Position numbers and translations under genes: made by a program. From positions 1 through 57,834 of the forward strand of contig JAGASI010000022.1 in NCBI GenBank assembly GCA_017621845.1: a stretch of 57,834 nt of DNA. The letters are read 5' to 3'. This document shows, one piece after another, positions 8,215 through 16,652 of this stretch (position 1 is the first letter of the stretch; every line of letters starts with the position of its first letter). The notes below the pieces were generated by a model, which was given only the letters and a program-made list of their open reading frames with translations, did not search any database and was not told the origin of the DNA. This DNA is from Muribaculaceae bacterium (lineage in GTDB: Bacteria; Bacteroidota; Bacteroidia; Bacteroidales; Muribaculaceae).

Positions 8215-9624
8215 TTATTTGTTCACTTTTTTAGGTGATGCTTTCCCTGTTGTTTTCTTTTTGGAGGTACCATTGGTTGTTTTGGCGTTTTTTGGTGGCT
8301 CTGGGAGTTTATGTTCTTCGTTGTAGTGTTCGATGTTTTTGCGCATGGATTCAACTTCGCGGTTGAGGTCTTCGATTTCACGAGCTTGATTGCGTATGGT
8401 GGTAAGAAGAGCGTTAAGCTCCTCGTTGTCGATAGATAGGGGGTATTGTTCTTCGACACGCACGATGAAGTCAGAGAGGACGTTCATGTAGTTGGTGAAA
8501 GCTTGGAAAGGTGTTTCGTAGGGAGAGAATAGAGAGTGGACTGCGCCGTCAGCAAGGTGTTTTGTTGACATGTAATATAGGTGGTCGGCAGCCTGGAGGT
8601 ATGTCCAGTCTTGTTTGAGTCGTCGGTCGTCACATAGTCTCACGCGTTCGGCTATGGAGTAAAGTTTGTTGAAGGCTTCATTCTGGAGTTGGTTTCCGAG
8701 CCATGCCGATGTGTCGCGTGCTTCGTCGGCGTCGGATATGGGGTGCATGACCACGAGTTGGTCGACGGGTTTGATTTTGGCAACCGCTTCTGAGGGGGTC
8801 CAGAATTCGATGCCGCGCTCGCGAGCAAAGTGAGGTAAAGCTTCGAGGAATTGGAATATTCCTGATGTGGCGGGTTGGAGGCCGCCAAATGTGTCAAGGT
8901 TCAAACATATGTTTATAATCTGTTCGTCCTGGGGAGTGGCGGCAATCCAGTCAATATATTTGTCGGCGGTGAGAGGATATTCAGGCCAGGTGGTGTCAGA
9001 GAATTTGAAGCAGATGTCGTCAGATAGTTTGGGGTTACGCATCAAAATCTTGAGTTTGGGTGCTGTAGCCGATGAGTATATATAGTCGGGGGATTTCCAG
9101 CCAAGGATGTGTTTGGCTCCTTCAGTGAGTACACCTTTGAAGCCCATTGCATAGATCTGAGGCGCAATGTCGTCGGAGTATATGAATTCGGTGTTGCGCA
9201 TGACTTTAGGCGTAACACCGAAGAGAGCGGTGATGCGGTCAGATTGTTGTTTGACTTGAAGGGCAAATTCCTCGGGGTCGGTAAGAGAGGCCAAAGAGTA
9301 GGCATATGGCTGGGCGAGGAATTCGACACGTCCGGTGTCAGCCATGCGTCGGAGCAGGTCAATCATCTCGGGCACATATTGCTCGAGTTGTTCTAAGGCA
9401 ATACCGCTGATGGCGATTGAACACTTGAATGGATGTTCTTTGTCAGACAACATTCTTAGTAGTGTTTCAGCGGCGGGTATGTATGATCGATGGGCCAGAG
9501 AGGTGATGATGTCATCGTTGAGGAAGTCATCATAATAGTAGTGGTCATTACCGATATCAAAGAAGCGGTAACGTTTAAGCCTCATTGGCTGGTGTATCTC
9601 AAAGTTAAAGCTGATTGCTTTCAT
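8215..9624 (-). CDS. GH57-family alpha-amylase-like protein
   Basis: The 469-aa protein has the GH57 N-terminus EIHQP (residues 9-13), a central (beta/alpha)7 region with a candidate nucleophile Glu146 in RNTEFIYSDD, and conserved EGAKHILGWKSP. It resembles the Bacteroides GH57 encoded beside glycogen synthase. Motif 4, which I recall as D-Y-E-T-F-G-E-H in relatives, reads N-L-D-T-F-G-G-L (242-249), so the expected acid Asp is Asn242. Activity may be altered or lost. A coiled-coil-like segment (about 400-430) and a Lys/Thr-rich tail follow. Third gene of the operon, 69 bp after the GT4 gene; role in glycogen or maltodextrin turnover is inferred. Confidence 0.85.
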   Translation of the reverse strand: MKAISFNFEIHQPMRLKRYRFFDIGNDHYYYDDFLNDDIITSLAHRSYIPAAETLLRMLSDKEHPFKCSIAISGIALEQLEQYVPEMIDLLRRMADTGRVEFLAQPYAYSLASLTDPEEFALQVKQQSDRITALFGVTPKVMRNTEFIYSDDIAPQIYAMGFKGVLTEGAKHILGWKSPDYIYSSATAPKLKILMRNPKLSDDICFKFSDTTWPEYPLTADKYIDWIAATPQDEQIINICLNLDTFGGLQPATSGIFQFLEALPHFARERGIEFWTPSEAVAKIKPVDQLVVMHPISDADEARDTSAWLGNQLQNEAFNKLYSIAERVRLCDDRRLKQDWTYLQAADHLYYMSTKHLADGAVHSLFSPYETPFQAFTNYMNVLSDFIVRVEEQYPLSIDNEELNALLTTIRNQAREIEDLNREVESMRKNIEHYNEEHKLPEPPKNAKTTNGTSKKKTTGKASPKKVNK

Positions 9625-9693
9625 ATTTATGCTAAATTGTTAATGGTGGATTTCAGGTAAATATTTGATGTAATGGGTGTTGTTAGATTATAG

Positions 9694-10950
9694 TCATCCG
9701 AGTACACGGTTGTATATATCGATGACCTTTGCTCCGGCTTTGTCCCATGTAATTCCGGCAACCTCTTTGAGACCGTCTTCGCGTAGCTGGTTGTACATCG
9801 AGGGGTAAGAGATGATGGCATGGATGGCGTCGGCCATTGCGTCGATATCCCAGTAGTCGGTTTTGATGACGTTGTTCAGGATTTCGGCGCATCCTGACTG
9901 TTTGGAAATGATTGAGGGGACACCCATCTGCATTGCTTCGAGTGGAGAGATGCCGAATGGCTCGGAAACTGATGGCATGATGTAAACGTCTGAGGCTTTA
10001 AGCATTTCATATACTTGTTTCCCTTTCTGGAATCCCGGGAAGTGGAATCGGTCGGCAATGCCGCGGCGCGCGGCCAATTCAATCATCTTGTCCATCATAT
10101 CTCCTGAACCGGCCATTACAAAGCGCACGTTGTGGTTGTTCTTGAGAACTTTAGCGGCGGCTTCGACAAAGTATTCGGGACCTTTCTGCATGGTGATGCG
10201 ACCAAGGAAGGTGACAATTTTTTCTTTAGGTTTGTTAACCTCTACGTTCAGTAGCTCGGGACTGAGAGGGACCACGGCGTTGTGGACAGTTGTAACTTTG
10301 GCGGGGTCTATGCCATACTTGTCGATGACGGTGGCACGGGTAAGGTTGGAGACGGTTATGATATGGTCGGCATGCAGGAAGCCATCGCGCTCGATGTTGA
10401 ATACAGTGGGATTGACGTTTCCTCTTGAACGGTCATAGTCGGTGGCGTGGACGTGAACCACGAGAGGCTTCCCGGTGACCTGTTTGGCATGTATGCCGGC
10501 CGGGTATGTGAGCCAGTCATGGGAGTGTATGATGTCAAAGTTAATGGTGCGGGCTATTACGCCGGCCACTATAGAATAGTTGTTGATTTCTTCAAGTAGG
10601 TTGTCGGGGTAGCGACCTGAAAATTCGATGCAACCTATATCATTGGTGCGCATGTAATTAAAGTCGGCATATATATGGTCTCGCAGGCGATAGTATAGGT
10701 CAGGAGACATAAGTCGACCTATGCGCGAGTCGACATAATCGTGGTTGACGTCGCGCCATGCTACCGGGACTTGGGAAGCGCCGATGATGTGGGCAAAAGA
10801 TCGGTCTTCGTCGCCCCAGGGCTTGGGAATGACAAATGTGATGTCCATGTTGCCACATTCCCACATGCCTTTGGTGAGTCCATAGCTGGCAGTGCCGAGT
10901 CCGCCGAGGATGTGGGGGGGGAATTCCCATCCGAACATTAAGGCTTTCAT
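9694..10950 (-). CDS. GT4-family glycosyltransferase, probable glycogen synthase
   Basis: GT-B glycosyltransferase of 418 aa. The N-terminal domain opens with MFGWEFPPHILGGLGTASYGL, where the glycine-rich loop binds the acceptor or nucleotide sugar. The C-terminal domain contains EPFGISPLEAM, the E-x7-E motif of GT4 enzymes. It begins 18 bp after the debranching-enzyme gene and precedes the GH57 gene, the same trio as the Bacteroides glycogen locus, so a role as glycogen synthase is inferred from context. The sugar donor (UDP- or ADP-glucose) cannot be told from sequence. Confidence 0.88.
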   Translation of the reverse strand: MKALMFGWEFPPHILGGLGTASYGLTKGMWECGNMDITFVIPKPWGDEDRSFAHIIGASQVPVAWRDVNHDYVDSRIGRLMSPDLYYRLRDHIYADFNYMRTNDIGCIEFSGRYPDNLLEEINNYSIVAGVIARTINFDIIHSHDWLTYPAGIHAKQVTGKPLVVHVHATDYDRSRGNVNPTVFNIERDGFLHADHIITVSNLTRATVIDKYGIDPAKVTTVHNAVVPLSPELLNVEVNKPKEKIVTFLGRITMQKGPEYFVEAAAKVLKNNHNVRFVMAGSGDMMDKMIELAARRGIADRFHFPGFQKGKQVYEMLKASDVYIMPSVSEPFGISPLEAMQMGVPSIISKQSGCAEILNNVIKTDYWDIDAMADAIHAIISYPSMYNQLREDGLKEVAGITWDKAGAKVIDIYNRVLG

Positions 10951-10968
10951 ATATGGTGTGATGGTGTG

Positions 10969-12915
10969 TTAGAGCGTTAGTTTTTTTATAGAGCGTAGTG
11001 TGCGTAGAACTTCAGCGACGTTTGTGGCGTGAGAAATGGCGCCCTTGCCGAGAAATGGCGGGTTGGCGTCGTAGAGTTGGGATAGAGAACCGATACATCC
11101 CCAGCTCATTTCTTCTTCAAAGCCAATCAGTATCCGGTCAAGGTAGCTGACACCGCTGATGCCAAAGACTTTGATGTAGGCTTGGGCATAGAATCCCATG
11201 AGCCATGGACGAGAGGGGCCTTGGTGTAGCGCCAGCTCGCGGTCATGTGGACCGCCCTCGTAGAACGGACGGTAGCCATAGCTTTTAGGTGATAGAGTTC
11301 TGAGGCCTTTGGTTGTAAGCAGCTCGCGTGTAACCACGTCGAGGACGTGTTTGCGTTGGCGACGAGATAGTGGCGAGTAGTCAAGTCCGATGGCTACGGC
11401 CATGTTGGGCCTTACCGAGGGGTCGGCATAATTGCCGTTGACATAGTCATACATGTATCCGTAATCGTTGAGGAATGTTTCGACAAATGCAGGTGCCATG
11501 GCTTCGGCCACGTCATCCCATCGTCGGGCTGTCTCTTGATGCTCGGGAGAGTCTTGGAATACTGATGCGCCAAATTTCAGTGCGTTATACCATAGGGCGT
11601 TAAATTCGACGAGTAGTCCGGTGCGAGGTATTACCGGTAGGCCGTCAATTTGAGCGTTCATCCAAGAGACAGGTTTGTCGCGACCGTCGGTAGAGATGAG
11701 TCGTGTAACGGGGTCAACCGAGAGATTGTCATGTCGACCGTCAAGGATATATTCTATCATGCGCTCGAGCATAGCACCGTAACGCTGACGAGTGTCTTCA
11801 ATGCCAACAGACTTGGAATACTGCTGTATAGCCCAGATTGCCCATAATGGTATGTCGGGAAGGTCGATGCCGGCGATGCGAGATGATGTCTGCCCGTTGG
11901 TCATATATCTGTCAAGGGCAGCCAAGGCTGTATCCATGATGGTCTCATAGTCTTGGCGATGGTCGATGGCCAATGTCAGGCCCGGTACAGCCATGAAAGT
12001 GTTGCGGGCCAGAACAACTCCCCAGGGGTAGCCGGACAGTATATACATGTTGTCCCCGTCCTTGAGGTAAAACTGTTTGGCTGCATTTTTAAGGCAGTTG
12101 AAGAAAGAGGTGCGACGTGTGCGTATGCTTACCTCGGCTTCATACATTTTGGTTAGAGATCGCGGTTTAACGGGGGATACGCCGGCCGAAAAGATTATTG
12201 ACTCTCCTTTTTTGATGGGGATTTCAAAGTATCCTGGGACCCAGAGGTCTTCGGTATATGGTTCGCCACGTTCTTTGTCGCGTATGTATTCGATACCGTT
12301 GTACCAGTGTCCTTCATCGACCCATTGAGGTTTGCGCGAGAATTGCATGTATAAGGTAGGAAGACCGTCATATAGACAGGTTGCTACACCGTTATCCACG
12401 TCTTCGACTGTTTTATTGATGTTGTTGTTGGCAATTACCAGCGAGTTGCTTTCGCGAAAAGCCAGGAATGGTTTGAAGCGCAGGGTGGTGGCAGAATGGG
12501 CTTCGACCAGGGTGTAGCGGATCAGGATGCGGTTTTCGTGGGTGATGAATATTTTCTCTTTGGTGAGGATTACACCACCGACGCGGTAGGTCATGCGTGG
12601 GACGTCTTCGCAGTCAAATTCACGTATATATTTATGTCCATTGGGACTGTAAACGCCACCCGAGTAGCGATGAATACCGAGGTTGAATGGTGCACCATGT
12701 TGTATCACAGTCTCGTCGAGCGTTGACAGCAGTACGTATGGCTTGTTGTTGTGCTCAGGGAGTGGGACTACGAGCAGTCCGTGCTGTTTGCGAGTATTGC
12801 ACCCCACGAGGGTAGTGCAGTGATAAGCTCCGGCTCGGTTGGTCCTCAGCATCTCCTTGGGCAAAGACTGATCAAGGTTGATCAATAGGTTTTTGTCAAA
12901 TTTGAGGTAGCTCAT
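10969..12915 (-). CDS. Glycogen debranching enzyme, GH133 (amylo-alpha-1,6-glucosidase)
   Basis: The 648-aa protein has an N-terminal beta-rich domain (about 1-280; starts MSYLKFDKNLL and includes TRKQHGLLVVPLP) and a C-terminal (alpha/alpha)6 glucosidase domain (from about 285, with YPWGVVLARNTFMAVPGL, GIDLPDIPLWAIWAI and the DREL / GPSRPWL blocks). This is the architecture of bacterial GDE_N_bis/GDE_C proteins, which hydrolyse alpha-1,6 branches of glycogen. It is the first gene of the glycogen operon and lacks a signal peptide, consistent with intracellular glycogen. Confidence 0.92.
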   Translation of the reverse strand: MSYLKFDKNLLINLDQSLPKEMLRTNRAGAYHCTTLVGCNTRKQHGLLVVPLPEHNNKPYVLLSTLDETVIQHGAPFNLGIHRYSGGVYSPNGHKYIREFDCEDVPRMTYRVGGVILTKEKIFITHENRILIRYTLVEAHSATTLRFKPFLAFRESNSLVIANNNINKTVEDVDNGVATCLYDGLPTLYMQFSRKPQWVDEGHWYNGIEYIRDKERGEPYTEDLWVPGYFEIPIKKGESIIFSAGVSPVKPRSLTKMYEAEVSIRTRRTSFFNCLKNAAKQFYLKDGDNMYILSGYPWGVVLARNTFMAVPGLTLAIDHRQDYETIMDTALAALDRYMTNGQTSSRIAGIDLPDIPLWAIWAIQQYSKSVGIEDTRQRYGAMLERMIEYILDGRHDNLSVDPVTRLISTDGRDKPVSWMNAQIDGLPVIPRTGLLVEFNALWYNALKFGASVFQDSPEHQETARRWDDVAEAMAPAFVETFLNDYGYMYDYVNGNYADPSVRPNMAVAIGLDYSPLSRRQRKHVLDVVTRELLTTKGLRTLSPKSYGYRPFYEGGPHDRELALHQGPSRPWLMGFYAQAYIKVFGISGVSYLDRILIGFEEEMSWGCIGSLSQLYDANPPFLGKGAISHATNVAEVLRTLRSIKKLTL

Positions 12916-12959
12916 TAGGGTTATGATGAGATGTTTGTTCGTTATTGATGTGATTATAT

Positions 12960-12986
12960 CGGCGCCGAATCAATGGTTCGGAGCCG
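12960..12986 (-). promoter_or_regulatory. Hairpin upstream of the glycogen operon
   Basis: CGGC-g-CCGAA pairs with TTCGG-a-GCCG around a short loop, 45 bp upstream of the debranching gene. It would lie in the 5' leader. Role unknown; attenuation or an operator are both possible. Confidence 0.35.
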
Positions 12987-13160
12987 GCATTAAGGTATGT
13001 TGAGAACACTCGTTTTATAGGACGGGTGTTGTCATGGCGAAGTTACAATTTTTTTTAATGTATACCTAATGTTATGATGATTATTTGTCTGAGGTTTGTG
13101 TTGTTTGGGAAATTATTTCCCGATAGATGTTGTGGGGTTATGTTTTAAAGCATAGATATC

Positions 13161-13195
13161 AAAAAAGCAAGCCCGTCGGGACTCCGACGAGCTTG
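13161..13195 (-). terminator. purB operon terminator
   Basis: On the minus strand a 12-bp stem with one mismatch (CAAGCTCGTCGG / CCGACGGGCTTG) is followed by CTTTTTT, 25 bp past the stop of the small secreted protein gene. Confidence 0.9.
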
Positions 13196-13219
13196 TATAG
13201 TATGAGATGTTAATGGTGG

Positions 13220-13660
13220 TTAGTTGCCGAAGATATTGTTTAGGTGTAGATTTGAGAGTTGGTCCTCAATCATCGACTTCTTGCATATGCCGTTGAGGGC
13301 TACGCCTTGTTTGCCGTTTATTACGACCATGAATAGGAGAGTCTTGTCACCGGTGAGAGGACGGCCGTAAATCCATACATGATTGTCTCCCTCGGACATG
13401 GAGGTGATCTGCTCAGTCAGTGGGATGTTATCGATAATGTTTTTGATACGTGTGAGAGCATCGGTACTGACTGTCTCGGAAAGAGCGATTTCCAGTCGGT
13501 CAAAGCCTTGTTTCTTGGCGTCCTCAGCAGGGACTTGCATCGGAGAGAACTCGTTGGTAGACTTGATGGTGGCCCAGGCGTCCTCTATAGTGATGGCGTG
13601 GGCGATGGCGGTGATGGCCAGCAGGGTCACCATAAGGGCTAAGCGTTTGATAGTGTTCAT
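13220..13660 (-). CDS. Small secreted protein of unknown function
   Basis: The 146-aa protein has a clear signal peptide (KRLALMVTLLAITAIAHA, cleavage near residue 22). Its compact mature part begins ITIEDAWATIKSTNEFSPMQ and contains two strands (HVWIYGRPL, LLFMVVINGKQG) and two Cys, or one disulfide at most. No family was recognised with confidence; the alternation is reminiscent of short DUF-type periplasmic proteins of Bacteroidetes. It begins 24 bp after purB and shares its terminator, so it is probably co-transcribed. No functional link to purine synthesis is evident. Confidence 0.75.
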   Translation of the reverse strand: MNTIKRLALMVTLLAITAIAHAITIEDAWATIKSTNEFSPMQVPAEDAKKQGFDRLEIALSETVSTDALTRIKNIIDNIPLTEQITSMSEGDNHVWIYGRPLTGDKTLLFMVVINGKQGVALNGICKKSMIEDQLSNLHLNNIFGN

Positions 13661-13684
13661 GATAAATAAGTATAATGTTAGTTA

Positions 13685-15025
13685 TTAGTAACCGGTATAA
13701 GTGGAAGGCGAGAGGGCGTGCAACTCGGCCTTGACGGTGTCGCTGATGTCGAGAGAGTCGATGAACTCGGCGATTGACTCGGCGGTGACGCGTGAGTTGG
13801 TGCGTGTTAGAGCTTTGAGGGTCTCGTAGGGGTTGGGATATCCTTCGCGGCGCAGGATAGTCTGTATACCTTCGGCTACGACGTTCCACATGTTGTTGAG
13901 GTCTCGGTCTATGGCCTCGCGGTTGAGCAGGAGTTTACCCAGCCCCTTGAGGGTTGAGGCAATAGCAATGAGGCTGTGAGCCATTGGTACGCCGATATTT
14001 CTCAGTACGGTAGAATCGGTGAGGTCTCGTTGTAGTCGAGAGACCGGGAGCTTGGAGGCAAGGTGGCCGAGCAAGGCATTGGCGATGCCGAGGTTGCCTT
14101 CTGAGTTTTCAAAGTCGATAGGGTTGACCTTGTGAGGCATGGCTGACGAGCCTACTTCGCCGGCTTTGATTTTCTGTTTGAAGTACTCCATTGATACGTA
14201 CATCCATATATCGCGATCGAGGTCGAGGATGATGGTGTTGATACGGCGCATGGCATCGAACAATGCTGCCAGATTGTCATAGTTGGAAATCTGGGTGGTG
14301 AGTTGTTCGCGTTCGATGCCGAGTCGTCGGCTTAGAAAATCGTTGGCAAATACGCGCCAGTCACGACCCGGGAAGGCGGCACAGTGGGCGTTGAAGTTGC
14401 CTGTCGCTCCACCAAATTTGCCACTGATGGGTGTCTTGACCAGTAGTTGGCGTTGCTGTTTGAGGCGATAGACATATACGGCAATCTCTTTGCCAAGTTT
14501 GGTAGGAGATGCCGGTTGACCATGGGTCTTGGCAAGCATTGGTATGTCGGCCCAATCTGTAGACATACCCTGGAGTGTGTCGATGAGCGAATCGAGAGCA
14601 GGAAGATATACCTCGGTGATTGATTCCTTGAGTGACATTGGCACCGAAGTGTTGTTGATATCTTGGGAGGTAAGTCCAAAATGGATAAATTCCTTGTGGG
14701 CCGAAAGTCCAAGAGAGTCAAATTTTTCTTTCAGGAAGTATTCTACAGCCTTGACATCGTGGTTGGTCACTGACTCGATATCCTTGATGCGACGCGCATC
14801 GGCGAGAGTAAAGTGACGGTAGATATCCCTCAGGGCCTCATATTCTTTGACATCGGCAAGATTTTCAAGGTGAGCCATGTCAGAGAGGGCAATAAAGTAT
14901 TCAACCTCGACACGCACTCGGTAGCGTATCAAGGCATACTCTGAAAAATATTCGTCAAGACGTTCACACTTGGAACGATAGCGCCCGTCTACAGGCGAGA
15001 TTGCAGTCAGTGATGATAATTCCAT
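13685..15025 (-). CDS. purB: Adenylosuccinate lyase
   Basis: Catalyses two steps of purine synthesis: SAICAR to AICAR plus fumarate, and adenylosuccinate to AMP plus fumarate. The 446-aa protein begins ELSSLTAISPVDGRY, has the TSQDINNTS block, and carries the fumarase/aspartase signature SSAMPHKVNPIDFENSEGN with the flexible catalytic-Ser loop. It is of the E. coli-like long type. It is the first gene of a two-gene operon with a -7 element 55 bp upstream. Confidence 0.97.
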   Translation of the reverse strand: MELSSLTAISPVDGRYRSKCERLDEYFSEYALIRYRVRVEVEYFIALSDMAHLENLADVKEYEALRDIYRHFTLADARRIKDIESVTNHDVKAVEYFLKEKFDSLGLSAHKEFIHFGLTSQDINNTSVPMSLKESITEVYLPALDSLIDTLQGMSTDWADIPMLAKTHGQPASPTKLGKEIAVYVYRLKQQRQLLVKTPISGKFGGATGNFNAHCAAFPGRDWRVFANDFLSRRLGIEREQLTTQISNYDNLAALFDAMRRINTIILDLDRDIWMYVSMEYFKQKIKAGEVGSSAMPHKVNPIDFENSEGNLGIANALLGHLASKLPVSRLQRDLTDSTVLRNIGVPMAHSLIAIASTLKGLGKLLLNREAIDRDLNNMWNVVAEGIQTILRREGYPNPYETLKALTRTNSRVTAESIAEFIDSLDISDTVKAELHALSPSTYTGY

Positions 15026-15079
15026 AATGTTTGTACCCGGTGGATTAACAAATTAAGTTGTTGGTTGGTTTGTCGGCTA

Positions 15080-15087
15080 CAAAATTA
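15080..15087 (-). promoter_or_regulatory. purB promoter, -7 element
   Basis: The minus strand reads TAATTTTG, an exact TAnnTTTG match 55 bp upstream of the purB start. A -33 TTTG is not evident. Confidence 0.55.
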
Positions 15088-15298
15088 GTAATAATTTCTC
15101 ATAATGGTATATTGCCATTGTATATACATTGGTAACTGAGTGGGCGGATTATATATTTGGAGGTTGTTGATTTTTCTTTTTAAGTAATCTCTTAATTACT
15201 GTACACCTCAGTGTTTACATTCGTTTATGGGATAGCTCTTAGGTGTTAATAGATTGCAATTGAAGTTAAACAGGCGTTAAACACCGGTGTAATCACTA

Positions 15299-15306
15299 TA
15301 CGTTTG
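15299..15306 (+). promoter_or_regulatory. Candidate promoter of the Spy-like gene
   Basis: TACGTTTG matches the -7 consensus, about 87 bp upstream of the Spy-like start. No -33 partner is visible; an ECF or stress promoter is possible. The rest of 15088-15392 holds only a small AGTAAT-N6-ATTACT inverted repeat at 15183-15200. Confidence 0.4.
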
Positions 15307-15392
15307 GTTGTTATATAGTCATAAAGACAGAACCTCTTGATGAGGATATGCTATTAAAGTGAATTATTAATCTCTCTAAAATAAATAGGAAT

Positions 15393-15995
15393 ATGAAAAT
15401 GAAATTTCTTTTAGCGACTTTGGTCGGTACAACTTTTTTTACTAATGCAGTTTGGGCCCAGACTGTAACCTCAACTGAAAATAATGTCACCTGTACTGCC
15501 GGGAAGCAATGTGTCAAAGATGGTAAAAAGTGTGATAATAAAGGTAAATGTGATAAGAGATGCCATAGAGGTGTCAAGGCCTTGAATTGTCGTCAAGGAG
15601 AAAACATGAAGCGTGACATGTTTGCCGGCATCAACCTTACCGATACCCAGAAAACCCAACTTGAGGCTCTAAAACAACGTCGTCAGCAACAGCGCGACGA
15701 AATACGTGCCAACCGTCCTGCCAAGGATTCGACCCTGACACGGGAACAACGTCGGGCTCTCAGAGTTCAGCGTGAAGCTAAAAATCGCGAAGGGCGTCTT
15801 GAATACCTTCGAGAGGTCAAGGAAATCATCGGACCTGACAATTATGTAATTTTCCTCGAGAATATGATTGTTGACCGGCCCAATGTAGGTAAAAAAATGG
15901 CCCGCACCGGCAAGAACATGAAGAATAAATACGGAAAGCGAGGCCACGACCGTCGTGGGAAAGTCTCACCCGTTAAGGACCAAGCTATGAAATAA
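15393..15995 (+). CDS. Spy/CpxP-like periplasmic protein with Cys-rich insert
   Basis: The 200-aa protein has a signal peptide (cleavage near WAQ, residue 23) and an LTxxQ motif (NLTDTQKTQLEALKQRRQQQ, 81-100) opening a long basic helical region. This is the hallmark of Spy/CpxP-type periplasmic chaperones or metal-stress sensors. Between signal and helices lies a segment with six Cys (34, 40, 47, 53, 57, 66), several Lys and a His, unusual for the family and suggestive of metal binding or disulfides. The tail is very basic. Met3 (15399) is an alternative start. Monocistronic, with a strong terminator. Function is inferred from the motif only. Confidence 0.72.
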   Translation: MKMKFLLATLVGTTFFTNAVWAQTVTSTENNVTCTAGKQCVKDGKKCDNKGKCDKRCHRGVKALNCRQGENMKRDMFAGINLTDTQKTQLEALKQRRQQQRDEIRANRPAKDSTLTREQRRALRVQREAKNREGRLEYLREVKEIIGPDNYVIFLENMIVDRPNVGKKMARTGKNMKNKYGKRGHDRRGKVSPVKDQAMK

Positions 15996-16089
15996 CTCAT
16001 TCTCCATCTCATCTCTAATCAATATAAGACAGCCAATAGGTTATCATAAAATTTTTAGGAACCTCGATTATTATCGATGAACTATGAAG

Positions 16090-16129
16090 ACGTCACCTGT
16101 GTTTTTTTGTTGCACAAGTGACGTTTTTT
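16090..16129 (+). terminator. Terminator of the Spy-like gene
   Basis: ACGTCACCTGTG pairs with CACAAGTGACGT (one mismatch) and is followed by TTTTTT. This lies inside the longer open frame upstream of the thioesterase and shows that frame is not coding there. Confidence 0.88.
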
Positions 16130-16141
16130 CAGTACTTTTAG

Positions 16142-16161
16142 GGTTGAATATTTATTCAACC
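16142..16161. repeat. Perfect 20-nt palindrome upstream of the thioesterase
   Basis: GGTTGAATATTTATTCAACC is a 9-bp inverted repeat around TT, 25 bp upstream of the thioesterase start. It could be an operator for a dimeric regulator or part of the leader. Confidence 0.5.
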
Positions 16162-16185
16162 GATTTATTAAGTATAATTCTTATT

Positions 16186-16620
16186 ATGGAAACGAGACAA
16201 TTGCCGATAGAGCGGCATAAACATAAGATAGATATACAGGTGAGGTTCAATGACTTTGATATGTTCGGTCATCTGAACAACAATGCCTACCTGGAGTATT
16301 GTGACCTGGCTAAGGCCGAATTTTTTCAGTATATATTAGGAGGACCGGTGAGTCCCAAGCAATTGAGCGTTGTGGTCGCCAACCTCAATGTGAATTTTTT
16401 TGCCCCGACCCTTCCGGGCGAATTGTTGAGTGTGTACACCCATGTCCGGCATATCGGCGACAGCTCCTTCACACTCGAACAAGATGTTATCAATCCCGAG
16501 ACGCGTCAACTTAAGGCCCAAGCCCAGACAGTTATGGTTTCATTTAACATCAAGACTCTCCAGTCCACGCCCCTGCCCGAGTCTCTCCGCAACCGCCTGA
16601 GCGAGCACCTACCCGAGTAA
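16186..16620 (+). CDS. Acyl-CoA thioesterase, 4HBT hot-dog family
   Basis: The 144-aa protein contains the 4HBT signature RFNDFDMFGHLNNNAYLEYC (residues about 19-38), with Asp and the HxxNNxxY-type active-site helix of YbgC/FadM-type thioesterases. Later strands VNFFAPTLPGE and FTLEQDVINPETRQ complete the hot-dog fold. It should hydrolyse acyl-CoA or acyl-ACP in the cytoplasm; the substrate cannot be told. The start at 16186 is chosen because the upstream frame runs through a terminator. It is flanked on the right by the AT-rich restriction cassette in the opposite direction. Confidence 0.88.
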   Translation: METRQLPIERHKHKIDIQVRFNDFDMFGHLNNNAYLEYCDLAKAEFFQYILGGPVSPKQLSVVVANLNVNFFAPTLPGELLSVYTHVRHIGDSSFTLEQDVINPETRQLKAQAQTVMVSFNIKTLQSTPLPESLRNRLSEHLPE

Positions 16621-16652
16621 TATTAGAGCGTGAATTAAATATTGGTGTTGGA

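Noticed and set aside
16084..16185. Upstream extension of the thioesterase gene
   Set aside because: The extension covers an intrinsic terminator and a palindrome; the conserved domain starts after the ATG at 16186.
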